Source: JAMIFN01 sp035906235
GTDB lineage: Bacteria; Pseudomonadota; Gammaproteobacteria; Burkholderiales; Burkholderiaceae_C
Length of the DNA: 43,499 nucleotides
Direction: 5' to 3'
Assembly: GCA_035906235.1 (NCBI GenBank)
Contig: JAMIFN010000067.1
Coordinates: 1 to 43,499 of the forward strand
The notes under the pieces were generated by a model. It was given only the letters and a program-made list of their open reading frames with translations, was not told the origin of the DNA and made no database searches. Both the position numbers and the translations under genes were made by a program. Numbering within the stretch: position 1 is the first letter of the stretch; every line of letters begins with the position of its first letter. This document shows positions 1-7,517 of the stretch, one piece after another.

Positions 1-584
1 CACACAGGGTGGCTAGGCTGGGCAGCTTGGTAAACAGCCAGCTGGCCGATGTGCAAGGCATCCATCTGCACGGCCAGAGGCAACGCTAGGCTGCTGGGCG
101 CAGGCGCTGGGGTGGCACTGGGCGGAGATGAACTTTGCGTCACACGCACCACCTGCGCCGCGAGGCGTTGCACCTGCAACTTACCTTGCAACAACGCGGG
201 GGCTTGCCAGGCCAGCTCCAGCCCATCGATGGCGATATGCGTGCTGCCCAACTGCAGCTGCAGCTGCGCAACTTGCCCGCCTTGCGCCAGATTGCCGCGC
301 ACACCCTCAGCACTTTGAACCAGTCCCATTCTTTGCAGACCCTGCAAAACGCCAGCCAAAGACCCCTCTTGCCCGCCCCAAGCCCAGGCCGCCAGTGCCA
401 AAAGCAACACGGCGGTCAAGCACAAACTGAGTAAACCCAAAGCGGCTTTGAGCGGCCAACGCCACCAACGCCCAGAAGGTTTTGGGCTTTTCGGCGGCGT
501 TTCAGGCGCCGTTGCGCTCGCTGCAGTTTCTACCCTTGCAGCAGTTGCCAGCACTGGATTCGTGGGTGCAATGGGATCGCTCAT
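1..584 (-). CDS. tamB: TamB, N-terminal part (cut by window edge)
   Basis: Only the first ~194 codons are present; the rest lies beyond position 1. The product reads MSDPIAPTNPV, then a Pro/Ala/Lys/Arg-rich cytoplasmic segment with a GRWWRWPLK basic patch, then one transmembrane anchor near residues 47-69. After it comes periplasmic sequence (VQSAEGVRGNLAQGG, HIAIDGLELAWQAPALLQGKLQV) typical of the start of the TamB beta-taco repeats. TamB is an inner-membrane-anchored bridging protein that works with the outer-membrane barrel TamA in outer-membrane protein or phospholipid transport. The ATG at 584 lies 14 bases after the tamA stop on the same strand, so the two are an operon. The identification rests on context plus this N-terminal pattern. 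Confidence 0.88.
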   Translation of the reverse strand, partial: MSDPIAPTNPVLATAARVETAASATAPETPPKSPKPSGRWWRWPLKAALGLLSLCLTAVLLLALAAWAWGGQEGSLAGVLQGLQRMGLVQSAEGVRGNLAQGGQVAQLQLQLGSTHIAIDGLELAWQAPALLQGKLQVQRLAAQVVRVTQSSSPPSATPAPAPSSLALPLAVQMDALHIGQLAVYQAAQPSHPV

Positions 585-598
585 GCTTGCGCTTGGCC

Positions 599-2509
599 TT
601 AAAACACAAAACCCACCGACAGGTGTAAACGCAGCTTTTTCACTTTGACGCCATAGGCCACATCAGCCTGAAAAGGGCCAATCGGGCTGCGCCAGCGCGC
701 GCCCACGCCCACGCCGGTGTGCAGCGCCAGTTTTTGCGCTTCATCGGCTACGGCGCCGGTGTCCATAAACACGGCGCTTTCCCAATCGCTGCGGGCGCCG
801 TCGATGTAGATGGGGCGCTGCCATTCCGCACTGCCGACGAGCAAATAGCGGCCGGGTTGCGGATAGTTTTTGCCCATATAGGAAATATCGCGCGCGGTGA
901 TACCACGGTAAGGGTAGCCGCGCACGCTGCCGTCGCCACCGGTTAAAAACAGCAGTTTGGCGGGCACGGGGGCCTCTTTTTTGGCAATGACTGCGCCCAT
1001 TTGGGCGCGTAGCGCCAGACGACCCAGGCTTTGCCGGCGCCATTTTCTGTCTTTGGGCGGAAAGAAATCATCAAGCGGGTGATAGCTTTGCCAGCGTGCC
1101 AGCACGCGGCTAAAGGCCTGGCTTTTTTGCCCCTTGCCCACGGCCAAGCCTGCGCCCAGCTCTAGGCCAAAGCCATAGCCTTCGGTGGGGTAGGTCATGG
1201 AATCGAAATGCCGCGCCGTCCACGCCCAGTTGGCGGTATAGGCTGAATAAGTGGGGTAGCTGGGCGTGGTGCCGCTGGCATCAAACACCGTCCAGCGCGA
1301 GCGGTTGTATTCCAAATACAGGGCGCGGTCGATGTTTTCGCCCGTTTGCAGGCGGCCGGCGCGCAGGGTGGTGGAATGCATGGTTTGGCCTTCATCTTGC
1401 TCGCGCCCCATGCTGGCGCCCAGGGACCAGCGCCAATATTGCGCATTGGGCAGGCTCAGCAGGTCGGCACTTAAATACTTGTCGCGCTTGTCTAAATTGC
1501 CCTTGAGGTGCGAGCGCCAGCCCAAAAAGGGCGAGAGGTTGTGAATATGCTCGAGCGAGACGCGCGCGCCGTTGTCGGTGCTGGCACCCACGCCCAGCAC
1601 CAGTTTTTGCAACTTGGCTTCAGACAGTTGCACCTGCACGGGTGTGGCGGCTGGGTCGGCCTTGGGCTCCATGTACAAAAACACCGAGTCGAAAAAGCCC
1701 GTATCCACCAGGCGTTGTTGCGCTTGCAGCAGGCGGTTGAGCGAATAGGGCGCGCCCTGCGGGAGGCGCAAAAAGCGCCGCACGGTTTCGTCTTCAAAAT
1801 TGACATTGCCTTGAATCTGCGCCGCGCCAAAGTGATAGACGGGGCCCGAATCCAAGGTCAATTGCAGCTGTGCCTCGTTTTTATCGGCGTCCAGCTGGGC
1901 ATCGCTGGTGCTGATATGGCCGGCCAAATAGCGCTCGGCGTTCAGGTCGCGCAAAGCCCTGGCCTTGGCATCGTCCCAGCGGCCTTGGGTAAAGCGCTGC
2001 TCTTGGCGCAGCTGCCAAAATTGCCGAATCACGCGGCGCTGTATGGTCTCGGGCAGATCGACGGCGGTGGCAATATGGCCTGCAAACTTGAGTTTGCTGC
2101 CCGCGACGATAGTGGGCGGCCCCACTTCGACTTTGACCACGATGCGCGGCAGCTTATTTTTTTCATCGACAGGCAGATAGTCGAGTGCGATCGTGGGGTT
2201 GATATAGCCCTGCGTGGCCAGTAAATCGCTGGCGTCTTGCGTGGCCTGATCCATCAAATTGTCGATCTCGCTGGGCGATAAATCCGGCAAATGGCGGTAG
2301 CGCTGCAAATCCAAATGCTCAGTCAGCAAATCGCGCACCGCGCTATTGCTGCATTGCACCTGCAGGGCAAAGCTGGCGGGCGTGCCATCGGGCACCAAAG
2401 TCGGCTCGTCTTTTTTGGGCAGCAGCGAGCAGGCACTTAAAAATACGGTGAAGAAGCACACACCAAACAAGAGGCGCAGGCTGCGGCGATGGCGGGCAAA
2501 AATGGGCAT
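599..2509 (-). CDS. tamA: TamA, outer-membrane barrel of the TAM complex
   Basis: A BamA/TamA (Omp85) family protein of about 636 residues. POTRA-like periplasmic repeats fill roughly residues 40-290 (GPVYHFGAAQIQGNVNFEDETVRRFLRL is one POTRA). A 16-strand barrel follows, with the family signature GGDGSVRGYPYRG (the (V/I)RG(F/Y) loop of Omp85 proteins) and a C-terminal strand ending in aromatic FVF. The N-terminus is a basic, hydrophobic signal ending in L24-S25-A26-C27, which fits a lipobox, so the mature protein may be lipidated. I prefer the ATG at 2509 over an in-frame GTG at 2518; no clear Shine-Dalgarno sequence separates them. tamB follows on the same strand after 14 bases. Confidence 0.9.
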   Translation of the reverse strand: MPIFARHRRSLRLLFGVCFFTVFLSACSLLPKKDEPTLVPDGTPASFALQVQCSNSAVRDLLTEHLDLQRYRHLPDLSPSEIDNLMDQATQDASDLLATQGYINPTIALDYLPVDEKNKLPRIVVKVEVGPPTIVAGSKLKFAGHIATAVDLPETIQRRVIRQFWQLRQEQRFTQGRWDDAKARALRDLNAERYLAGHISTSDAQLDADKNEAQLQLTLDSGPVYHFGAAQIQGNVNFEDETVRRFLRLPQGAPYSLNRLLQAQQRLVDTGFFDSVFLYMEPKADPAATPVQVQLSEAKLQKLVLGVGASTDNGARVSLEHIHNLSPFLGWRSHLKGNLDKRDKYLSADLLSLPNAQYWRWSLGASMGREQDEGQTMHSTTLRAGRLQTGENIDRALYLEYNRSRWTVFDASGTTPSYPTYSAYTANWAWTARHFDSMTYPTEGYGFGLELGAGLAVGKGQKSQAFSRVLARWQSYHPLDDFFPPKDRKWRRQSLGRLALRAQMGAVIAKKEAPVPAKLLFLTGGDGSVRGYPYRGITARDISYMGKNYPQPGRYLLVGSAEWQRPIYIDGARSDWESAVFMDTGAVADEAQKLALHTGVGVGARWRSPIGPFQADVAYGVKVKKLRLHLSVGFVF

Positions 2510-2602
2510 GACTGGCACAGGATTCTATCGGCCTGGGTGCTATATTTGCTCGCCCTAGGCCAATACTTGCATGGGGCGCTGTTTTTCAGGGTGTTTTTGG
2601 CA

Positions 2603-2635
2603 GTTTAGGCCGAAAAACCTGCCTGAGTAGCTCCT
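2603..2635 (-). repeat. REP-like repeat, copy A
   Basis: Read on the minus strand it begins AGGAGCTACTCAGGCAGG followed by TTTTTCGGCCTAAAC. It has the GGAG head, a CTAC-TCAG-GCAG stem-loop with one G-T pair, and the GTTTT tail shared by five other copies in the window. It sits in the 156-bp gap between divergent tamA and yejB, about 30 bases before the yejB start. Confidence 0.85.
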
Positions 2636-2665
2636 AAAATCATACCAATTTTTGCCCCATTTCCC

Positions 2666-3727
2666 ATGCTGGCCTATTTGCTGCGCCGCCTGCTGCTGAC
2701 CTTACCCACCTTGCTGGGTGTGCTGCTGCTCACCTTTGTGGTGCTGCAGTTTGTGCCCGGCGGCCCGGTCGAGCAGTATTTGATGGAAGCCAAGGCGGGC
2801 AGCGTGGCGGGCTTGCGCGGTGGCAGCGGCAGCGCTGGCGGCATGGGCGCAGAAGGAGGCAGTATTTACCAAGGTCAGCGCGGCGTGGACCCGCAGCGTT
2901 TGGCGCAGATCAAGGAGCTCTATGGCTTTGACCAACCCGCGCCGCAGCGTTTTTTAAAAATGCTGGGGCAGTTTGCCAGATTCGATTTAGGGCAAAGTTT
3001 TTTTCACCACCAGCCCGTGTGGGAGCTGATCAAATCCAAGCTTCCCGTGTCCATCACCTTGGGGCTGTGGACTTTTTTCCTCAGCTACCTTATCTCCATT
3101 CCGCTCGGCATCCTCAAAGCCCTGCGAGCGGGCAGCCGTTTTGACGCCGCCAGCACCGCCCTGGTGTTGGTGGGCGTGGCGATACCGGGTTTTGTCATGG
3201 GCGTGCTGCTTTTGGTGCTGCTGGCGGGGCAGTTGCAGTGGTTTCCGCTGCGCGGCCTGACTTCGGCCAATTTTGCGGATTTGTCCGCCTGGGGCAAGGT
3301 CAAAGATTATTTGTGGCACATCACCCTGCCCGTGGGCGCATCGGTGCTGGGCAGTTTTGCCTTTACCACGCTGCTGACAAAAAATTCCTTCCTCGAAGAA
3401 ATCCACAAACACTATGTGCGCACCGCCCGCGCCAAGGGTTTGAGCGAGCGCCGCATCGCCTGGCGCCATGTGCTGCGCAATGCCATGATTCCCATCGTGG
3501 TGGGCTTTCCCTCGGCTTTTATCGCGGCTTTTTTTGCCGACGCCTTGTTGATTGAAACCCTGTTTTCGCTCGACGGTTTGGGCCTGCTGAGCTACGAATC
3601 GGTGATCCGCCGCGATTACCCCGTGGTCATGGGCACGCTGTTTTTGTTTACCCTCATCGGCCTGGTGATGAATATCGTCAGCGATGTGGTTTATGTCTGG
3701 GTCGATCCCCGGGTGCGTTTGGCGTAA
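2666..3727 (+). CDS. yejB: YejB-type peptide ABC transporter permease
   Basis: Inner-membrane permease of the binding-protein-dependent transport superfamily (DppB/OppB branch), 353 residues. It starts with the classic first transmembrane helix MLAYLLRRLLLTLPTLLGVLLLTFVVLQFVPGGP. A Gly-rich insert follows (residues ~48-75), as in YejB proteins. The cytoplasmic EAA loop is RTARAKGLSERRIAWRHVLRNA, which contacts the ATPase. E. coli YejABEF imports microcin C and oligopeptides. Here yejB is followed by yejE after 13 bases, but no substrate-binding protein (YejA) or ATPase (YejF) gene is adjacent, so those must be encoded elsewhere. The ATG at 2666 starts the first transmembrane segment directly. 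Confidence 0.92.
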   Translation: MLAYLLRRLLLTLPTLLGVLLLTFVVLQFVPGGPVEQYLMEAKAGSVAGLRGGSGSAGGMGAEGGSIYQGQRGVDPQRLAQIKELYGFDQPAPQRFLKMLGQFARFDLGQSFFHHQPVWELIKSKLPVSITLGLWTFFLSYLISIPLGILKALRAGSRFDAASTALVLVGVAIPGFVMGVLLLVLLAGQLQWFPLRGLTSANFADLSAWGKVKDYLWHITLPVGASVLGSFAFTTLLTKNSFLEEIHKHYVRTARAKGLSERRIAWRHVLRNAMIPIVVGFPSAFIAAFFADALLIETLFSLDGLGLLSYESVIRRDYPVVMGTLFLFTLIGLVMNIVSDVVYVWVDPRVRLA

Positions 3728-3740
3728 AGGGGCAAAGGAC

Positions 3741-4850
3741 ATGGCGATAAGCAGCAAAACAGCCCGCAGCAAAACAGCCCGCAGCAAAACAGCCCGCAGC
3801 AAAACAGCCCGCAGCATGGGCGCTTGGCAAAAATTCAAAGCGCAGCGCGTGGGCTATATCAGCTTATGGGCCCTGCTGCTGCTGTTTGGCCTGAGCCTGT
3901 GCGCCGAGCTGCTGTCTAACGACCAACCCCTGCTGGTGCACTACCAAGACAAAAATGGCCAAGGCAAAACCTATGCCCCCATCTGGCACAACCCGCCAGA
4001 AACCACTTTTGGTGGCGATTTTCAGACCCCCACCGACTACCTTGACCCCTTTATTCAGGCGCAGTTTGCCCAGCCCGGCAACTGGCTGCTGTTTGCGCCC
4101 AACCATTACCGCTACAACACCATCCATTACTTTGCGTCTGCGCCCAACCCCGCGCCGCCCAGCCGCGCCAATTGGCTGGGTACCGACGACCAAGGGCGCG
4201 ATGTGTTGGCGCGCCTGCTGTATGGCTTTCGCCTCTCGGTGCTGATGGCGTTGGCGGTGACGCTGTTGACAACGGTGCTGGGCGCGGCGCTGGGGGCGCT
4301 GCAGGGCTATTTCGGCGGCAAGGTCGATTTGCTGGGGCAACGCGCTGAGGAAATCTGGCGTTCCATGCCCGAGCTGTATTTGTTCATCATCCTCGCCTCT
4401 ATCTTCAGCCGCAGCGTGGGGCTGCTTTTGCTGCTGCTGACCGTGTTTGGCTGGATGGGCGTGTCGGCCTATATGCGGGCGGAATACCTGCGTAACCGCA
4501 ATTTGGATTATGTGCGCGCCGCCCGCGCGCTGGGCGTGGGCAATGGCCGCATCATGCTGCGGCATATCTTGCCCAATGCCCTGGTGCCCATCATTACCTT
4601 GCTGCCCTTCAAAATGGTGGCCGTCATCATGTCGCTCACGGCGCTGGATTTTTTAGGCTTGGGGCTGCCGCCCGAAGCGCCCAGTCTGGGCGAATTGCTC
4701 AGCCAGGCCAAAGCCAATTTAGACGCTTGGTGGATAGGCCTAGGCACCGTGGCGGTGCTGATGGCCACACTCTTGCTGCTCACCCTGGTGGGCGATGCCC
4801 TGCGCCATGCGCTGGACCCGCGCCGGGCGCTATCGGGCAAGGTTTCGTAA
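3741..4850 (+). CDS. yejE: YejE-type peptide ABC transporter permease
   Basis: Second permease of the pair (DppC/OppC branch), 369 residues. After an odd repeat-encoded N-terminus come helix 1 (GYISLWALLLLFGLSLCAELL) and a periplasmic loop with NDQPLLVHY and GGDFQTPTDYLDPF, typical of YejE. Then come the GTDDQGRDVLARLLYGFRLS motif and the EAA loop RAARALGVGNGRIMLRHILPNAL near residues 260-285. The start at 3741 is preceded by an AAGGGGCAAAGGAC ribosome-binding region and is 13 bases after the yejB stop; an upstream extension inside yejB is unlikely. Residues 5-24 are four exact copies of SKTAR, encoded by a 15-bp tandem repeat, which lengthens the usual short basic N-terminus. Confidence 0.92.
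   Translation: MAISSKTARSKTARSKTARSKTARSMGAWQKFKAQRVGYISLWALLLLFGLSLCAELLSNDQPLLVHYQDKNGQGKTYAPIWHNPPETTFGGDFQTPTDYLDPFIQAQFAQPGNWLLFAPNHYRYNTIHYFASAPNPAPPSRANWLGTDDQGRDVLARLLYGFRLSVLMALAVTLLTTVLGAALGALQGYFGGKVDLLGQRAEEIWRSMPELYLFIILASIFSRSVGLLLLLLTVFGWMGVSAYMRAEYLRNRNLDYVRAARALGVGNGRIMLRHILPNALVPIITLLPFKMVAVIMSLTALDFLGLGLPPEAPSLGELLSQAKANLDAWWIGLGTVAVLMATLLLLTLVGDALRHALDPRRALSGKVS
3753..3812 (+). repeat. 15-bp tandem repeat, four copies, inside yejE
   Basis: Four perfect head-to-tail copies of AGCAAAACAGCCCGC, each encoding SKTAR. The unit is a multiple of three, so copy number can change without breaking the frame. It would only change the length of the cytoplasmic basic N-tail before the first membrane helix. 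Confidence 0.97.
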
Positions 4851-4930
4851 GCATCCTAGCCGCATTTTCCAGTTCTTCACTGTCTGCGGTTTGCGGGAGC
4901 TTACGCTTCGCCGCACCCATCGCGTCGTCT

Positions 4931-6085
4931 TTAGGACTGAATGATTTTCTTGGCCTTACTGATGGCTTGCAAAATCCCTAGAGCAAAGCCCAGCGTGATC
5001 ATGGCCGTACCGCCATAGCTGACATAGGGCAAGGGCACGCCCACCACGGGCAAGATGCCACTGACCATGCCCATATTGACAAAGGCATAAAAGAAAAAAA
5101 GGATGGCGATGGTTGCAGCCATCAGCCTGGCAAACAAAGTTGGGGCGTGCTGGGCAATCACCAAGCCCCGATACACGATGAAAGCAAAAGTCCCGATCAA
5201 CAGCAGATTGCCCACTAGTCCAAACTCTTCAGAATAAGCAGCAAAAATAAAGTCGGTGGTGCGCTCGGGGATAAACTCCAAATGCGTTTGCGTGCCCTGC
5301 ATAAAGCCTTTGCCCCAGAAGCCGCCAGCACCGATAGCGATCATGCCTTGAATGATGTGAAAGCCCTTGCCCAATGGGTCGCGTGTGGGGTCCAGCAAGG
5401 TGCATACGCGCTGGCGTTGATACTCTTTAAGCACATGCCAGTTCACGCCATCGGCGCACAGCGGATCGCCAAAAAACACCATCAAGCTGATGCCTATGCC
5501 GCCCAGCACAAACACCGGCAAAATCCAGCGCCAGCGCAGGCCGGCAAAATAAATCACCAGCAAACCGCCAGAGAGCACGAGCAAGCCCGTGCCTAAATCA
5601 GGCTGTTTGGCAATCAAGGCAAAGGGCACGAGCAAAATCACGAAGGCCGCCACAAAATCCCAAAACCGCAGGGATCCTTCGCGCATTTGGAACCACCAGG
5701 CCAGCATCAGGGGCATGGCTATTTTCATGAGCTCGCTGGGTTGAATCACCACCCCCAAATTCAACCATCGGGTTGATCCCTTGCGCGTAATTCCAAAAGC
5801 GGCCACCGCCAAGAGCAACACCACGCCCACTGCATAAAGCGGCAAGGCCGCCCGCATGATGTAGGGCAAAGGCACCTGCGCCACCACCAGCATGATGCCC
5901 AAAGACAGCAGCAGATTGCGGCCGTGGTCGTAAAAGCGCTCACCATGGTCATAGCCCGAGGAGTACATGATGAGCAGCCCCAAGCCCGCCAACATGGCGA
6001 AGCCCAGAAGCAAAGGCAGATCCATGCCCGCAACAACAGGGCGGATGCGATGCATCAAAGTCGGCTTTTGAATAAGTGTGCTCAT
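4931..6085 (-). CDS. rodA: RodA, peptidoglycan glycosyltransferase of the elongasome
   Basis: A SEDS-family polymerase of 384 residues with about ten membrane helices, which polymerises lipid II during rod-shape growth with PBP2. Visible signatures are LEFIPERTTDFIFAAYSEEFGLVG, containing the conserved Asp of the SEDS active site, and the C-terminal GILPVVGVPLPYVSYGGTAM. The ATG at 6085 begins MSTLIQKPTLMHRIRPVVAGMDLPLL; the open frame continues upstream, but that part overlaps the divergent reductase gene and looks non-coding. In most relatives rodA ends an mreBCD-mrdA-rodA operon. Here it stands alone, divergent from the reductase gene and convergent with yejE. Confidence 0.94.
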   Translation of the reverse strand: MSTLIQKPTLMHRIRPVVAGMDLPLLLGFAMLAGLGLLIMYSSGYDHGERFYDHGRNLLLSLGIMLVVAQVPLPYIMRAALPLYAVGVVLLLAVAAFGITRKGSTRWLNLGVVIQPSELMKIAMPLMLAWWFQMREGSLRFWDFVAAFVILLVPFALIAKQPDLGTGLLVLSGGLLVIYFAGLRWRWILPVFVLGGIGISLMVFFGDPLCADGVNWHVLKEYQRQRVCTLLDPTRDPLGKGFHIIQGMIAIGAGGFWGKGFMQGTQTHLEFIPERTTDFIFAAYSEEFGLVGNLLLIGTFAFIVYRGLVIAQHAPTLFARLMAATIAILFFFYAFVNMGMVSGILPVVGVPLPYVSYGGTAMITLGFALGILQAISKAKKIIQS

Positions 6086-6199
6086 GAAACAAAGAGGTGG
6101 CGCAGCAGGCGCCAATGATACCGCTGGGCACGGTCTAAAATGTGCGGTTGTGCTGCAAAGGCAGCCCCGACTCATTTTTCCTGATTGTTTACCCCTACC

Positions 6200-7255
6200 A
6201 TGAGCTATTCCATCACCGTTGAACCCAGTGGCCGCCAATTCACCGCCGAGGCCGATCAAACCATTTTGGCCGCGGGCATCAGCCACAGCATCCCCCTGCC
6301 CTATGGCTGCCAAGATGGTGCTTGCGGCAGCTGCAAATGCCTGAAAATCAGCGGCGAGGTGGAAATGGGCACGCATTCCGACAAAGCCCTGAGCGAAGCC
6401 GAAAAAGCCGCTGGCTTTATCTTGACCTGCCGCTCTAAAGCCCAAAGCGATGTGGTGCTAGAAAACAAACAAGTCACCGACAGCAATGCCTTCCCCGTGA
6501 AAAAATTGCCAGTGCGCGTGTTTGCCATTGAAGACCAAGCGCCCGATGTCAAGCGCGTGGTGTTGCAACTGCCAGCCGGTGCGCCGCTGCAATTTCACGC
6601 AGGGCAATTCATCGAATTCATTTTGCAAGACGGCTCACGCCGCAGCTACAGCATGGGCAATGCGCCGCACACGGTCGCCATTGCCGCCACCGAAGACAGC
6701 CCGGCGGCCAACCGCATCGAGCTGCACATCCGCCACCTGCCCGGCGGCAAATTCACCGACTCGCTGTTTGGCGGCAACATCAAAGAAAAAGCGATTTTGC
6801 GTGCCGAAGGGCCGCTGGGTGGTTTTTACCTGCGCGAAGGCGACAAGCCCGTGGTGTTGCTGGCCTCGGGCACGGGCTTTGCCCCCATCAAGGCGCTGAT
6901 TGAGCACCTGCAATTTGAAGGCAGCAGCCGCCCGATTCACTTTTACTGGGGTGGCCGCCGCCCGCAAGACCTGTATATGCACAACTGGGTGCTGGCCAAG
7001 GCCGCCGAAATGCCTACCCTGCAATACACGCCCGTCATCTCTGACGCGCTGCCCGAAGACAATTGGAGCGGCCGCACGGGCTTTGTGCACGCGGCAGTAG
7101 CGCAAGATTTGGCCGATTTGAGCGGCTTTGAAGTCTATGCCTGCGGCGCGCCCATCGTGATTGATTCGGCGTCTAAGCTCTACACCACGCAACATGGCCT
7201 ACCCACCGAAGCATTCTTTTCCGACAGCTTTACCAGTGAAGCCGATAAAAGCTAA
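6200..7255 (+). CDS. 2Fe-2S/FAD/NAD(P) reductase of the AscD (CDP-6-deoxy-glucoseen reductase-like) type
   Basis: A 351-residue electron-transfer protein in three modules. The N-terminal plant-type ferredoxin domain has its cluster ligands at C37, C42, C45 and C77 (PYGCQDGACGSCKC and ILTCRSKA). Next is an FAD domain with RSYSMGNAP (the RxYS motif), and last an NAD(P) domain with LLASGTGFAPIKALIEHL and CGAPIVIDS. Betaproteobacteria carry a conserved single-copy member usually labelled CDP-6-deoxy-delta-3,4-glucoseen reductase, although no deoxysugar genes lie nearby. The true substrate is therefore unknown; passing electrons from NAD(P)H to a partner oxygenase or reductase is equally possible. 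The ATG at 6200 is chosen over an upstream in-frame TTG at 6185 because MSYSITVEPSG matches the start of the ferredoxin fold. Confidence 0.88.
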   Translation: MSYSITVEPSGRQFTAEADQTILAAGISHSIPLPYGCQDGACGSCKCLKISGEVEMGTHSDKALSEAEKAAGFILTCRSKAQSDVVLENKQVTDSNAFPVKKLPVRVFAIEDQAPDVKRVVLQLPAGAPLQFHAGQFIEFILQDGSRRSYSMGNAPHTVAIAATEDSPAANRIELHIRHLPGGKFTDSLFGGNIKEKAILRAEGPLGGFYLREGDKPVVLLASGTGFAPIKALIEHLQFEGSSRPIHFYWGGRRPQDLYMHNWVLAKAAEMPTLQYTPVISDALPEDNWSGRTGFVHAAVAQDLADLSGFEVYACGAPIVIDSASKLYTTQHGLPTEAFFSDSFTSEADKS

Positions 7256-7346
7256 AAAAACCGGCGGCAAGTGCCTGTTTGCCCATGATGCGCAGGAAGA
7301 CGAGGATGCAAAGGTACTCCCCAAGCTTGCATTAAAATTTCATCAT

Positions 7347-7424
7347 CGCCAAGGAGCGCTGCAAGTCCACCGTTTTACGCTGGAATCAGGCTTGGCTTTC
7401 TCTTTTCCCCAACTGCGCTCACCC
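7347..7424 (+). promoter_or_regulatory. SAH riboswitch upstream of ahcY
   Basis: The element matches the S-adenosylhomocysteine riboswitch layout. A 5' strand GCCAAG (7348-7353) pairs with CTTGGC (7391-7396). The core GGAGCGCTGCAA follows the 5' strand, AGGCTTGG closes the helix, and a CCCCAACTGCGCTCACC tail (7408-7424) provides GCGCTC (7415-7420) to pair with GAGCGC (7354-7359) as the pseudoknot. This class is known to sit before ahcY in betaproteobacteria and to turn expression on when SAH accumulates. It lies ~95 bases before the ahcY start. Confidence 0.9.
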
Positions 7425-7461
7425 TGATGCCCCATGCATGACGCGGTGAGTGTTTTCTTTT
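7418..7461 (+). terminator. Intrinsic terminator in the ahcY leader, overlapping the riboswitch pseudoknot
   Basis: CTCACC (7418-7423) pairs with GGTGAG (7445-7450), with an inner ATGC/GCAT stem. The run TGTTTTCTTTT follows directly. The left arm shares CTC with the riboswitch pseudoknot strand, so ligand binding and terminator folding exclude each other. A third helix, CCCTGATG (7422-7429) with CATCAGGG (7475-7482), would also compete with the terminator. This layout fits an ON switch; the folding is inferred, not measured. Confidence 0.6.
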
Positions 7462-7517
7462 CGCGTGGTGCGCACATCAGGGCGCATATTTGACCTCGCT
7501 ATTTAAAGGAAAACACC

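Noticed and set aside
1508..2224. 238-codon plus-strand open frame opposite tamA
   Set aside because: Antisense shadow of a clear Omp85-family gene; no domain or ribosome-binding site.
3753..3812. Short direct repeats considered as a CRISPR array
   Set aside because: Units are 15 bp, contiguous without spacers, and encode SKTAR in frame with yejE.
4851..4930. Possible terminator between convergent yejE and rodA
   Set aside because: Only a weak TGCGG/CCGCA pairing without a T-run was seen.
6086..6445. Upstream extension of rodA to give 504 codons
   Set aside because: The added 120 residues overlap the divergent reductase gene and resemble no SEDS protein; MSTLIQKPTLMHRI at 6085 fits the family start.
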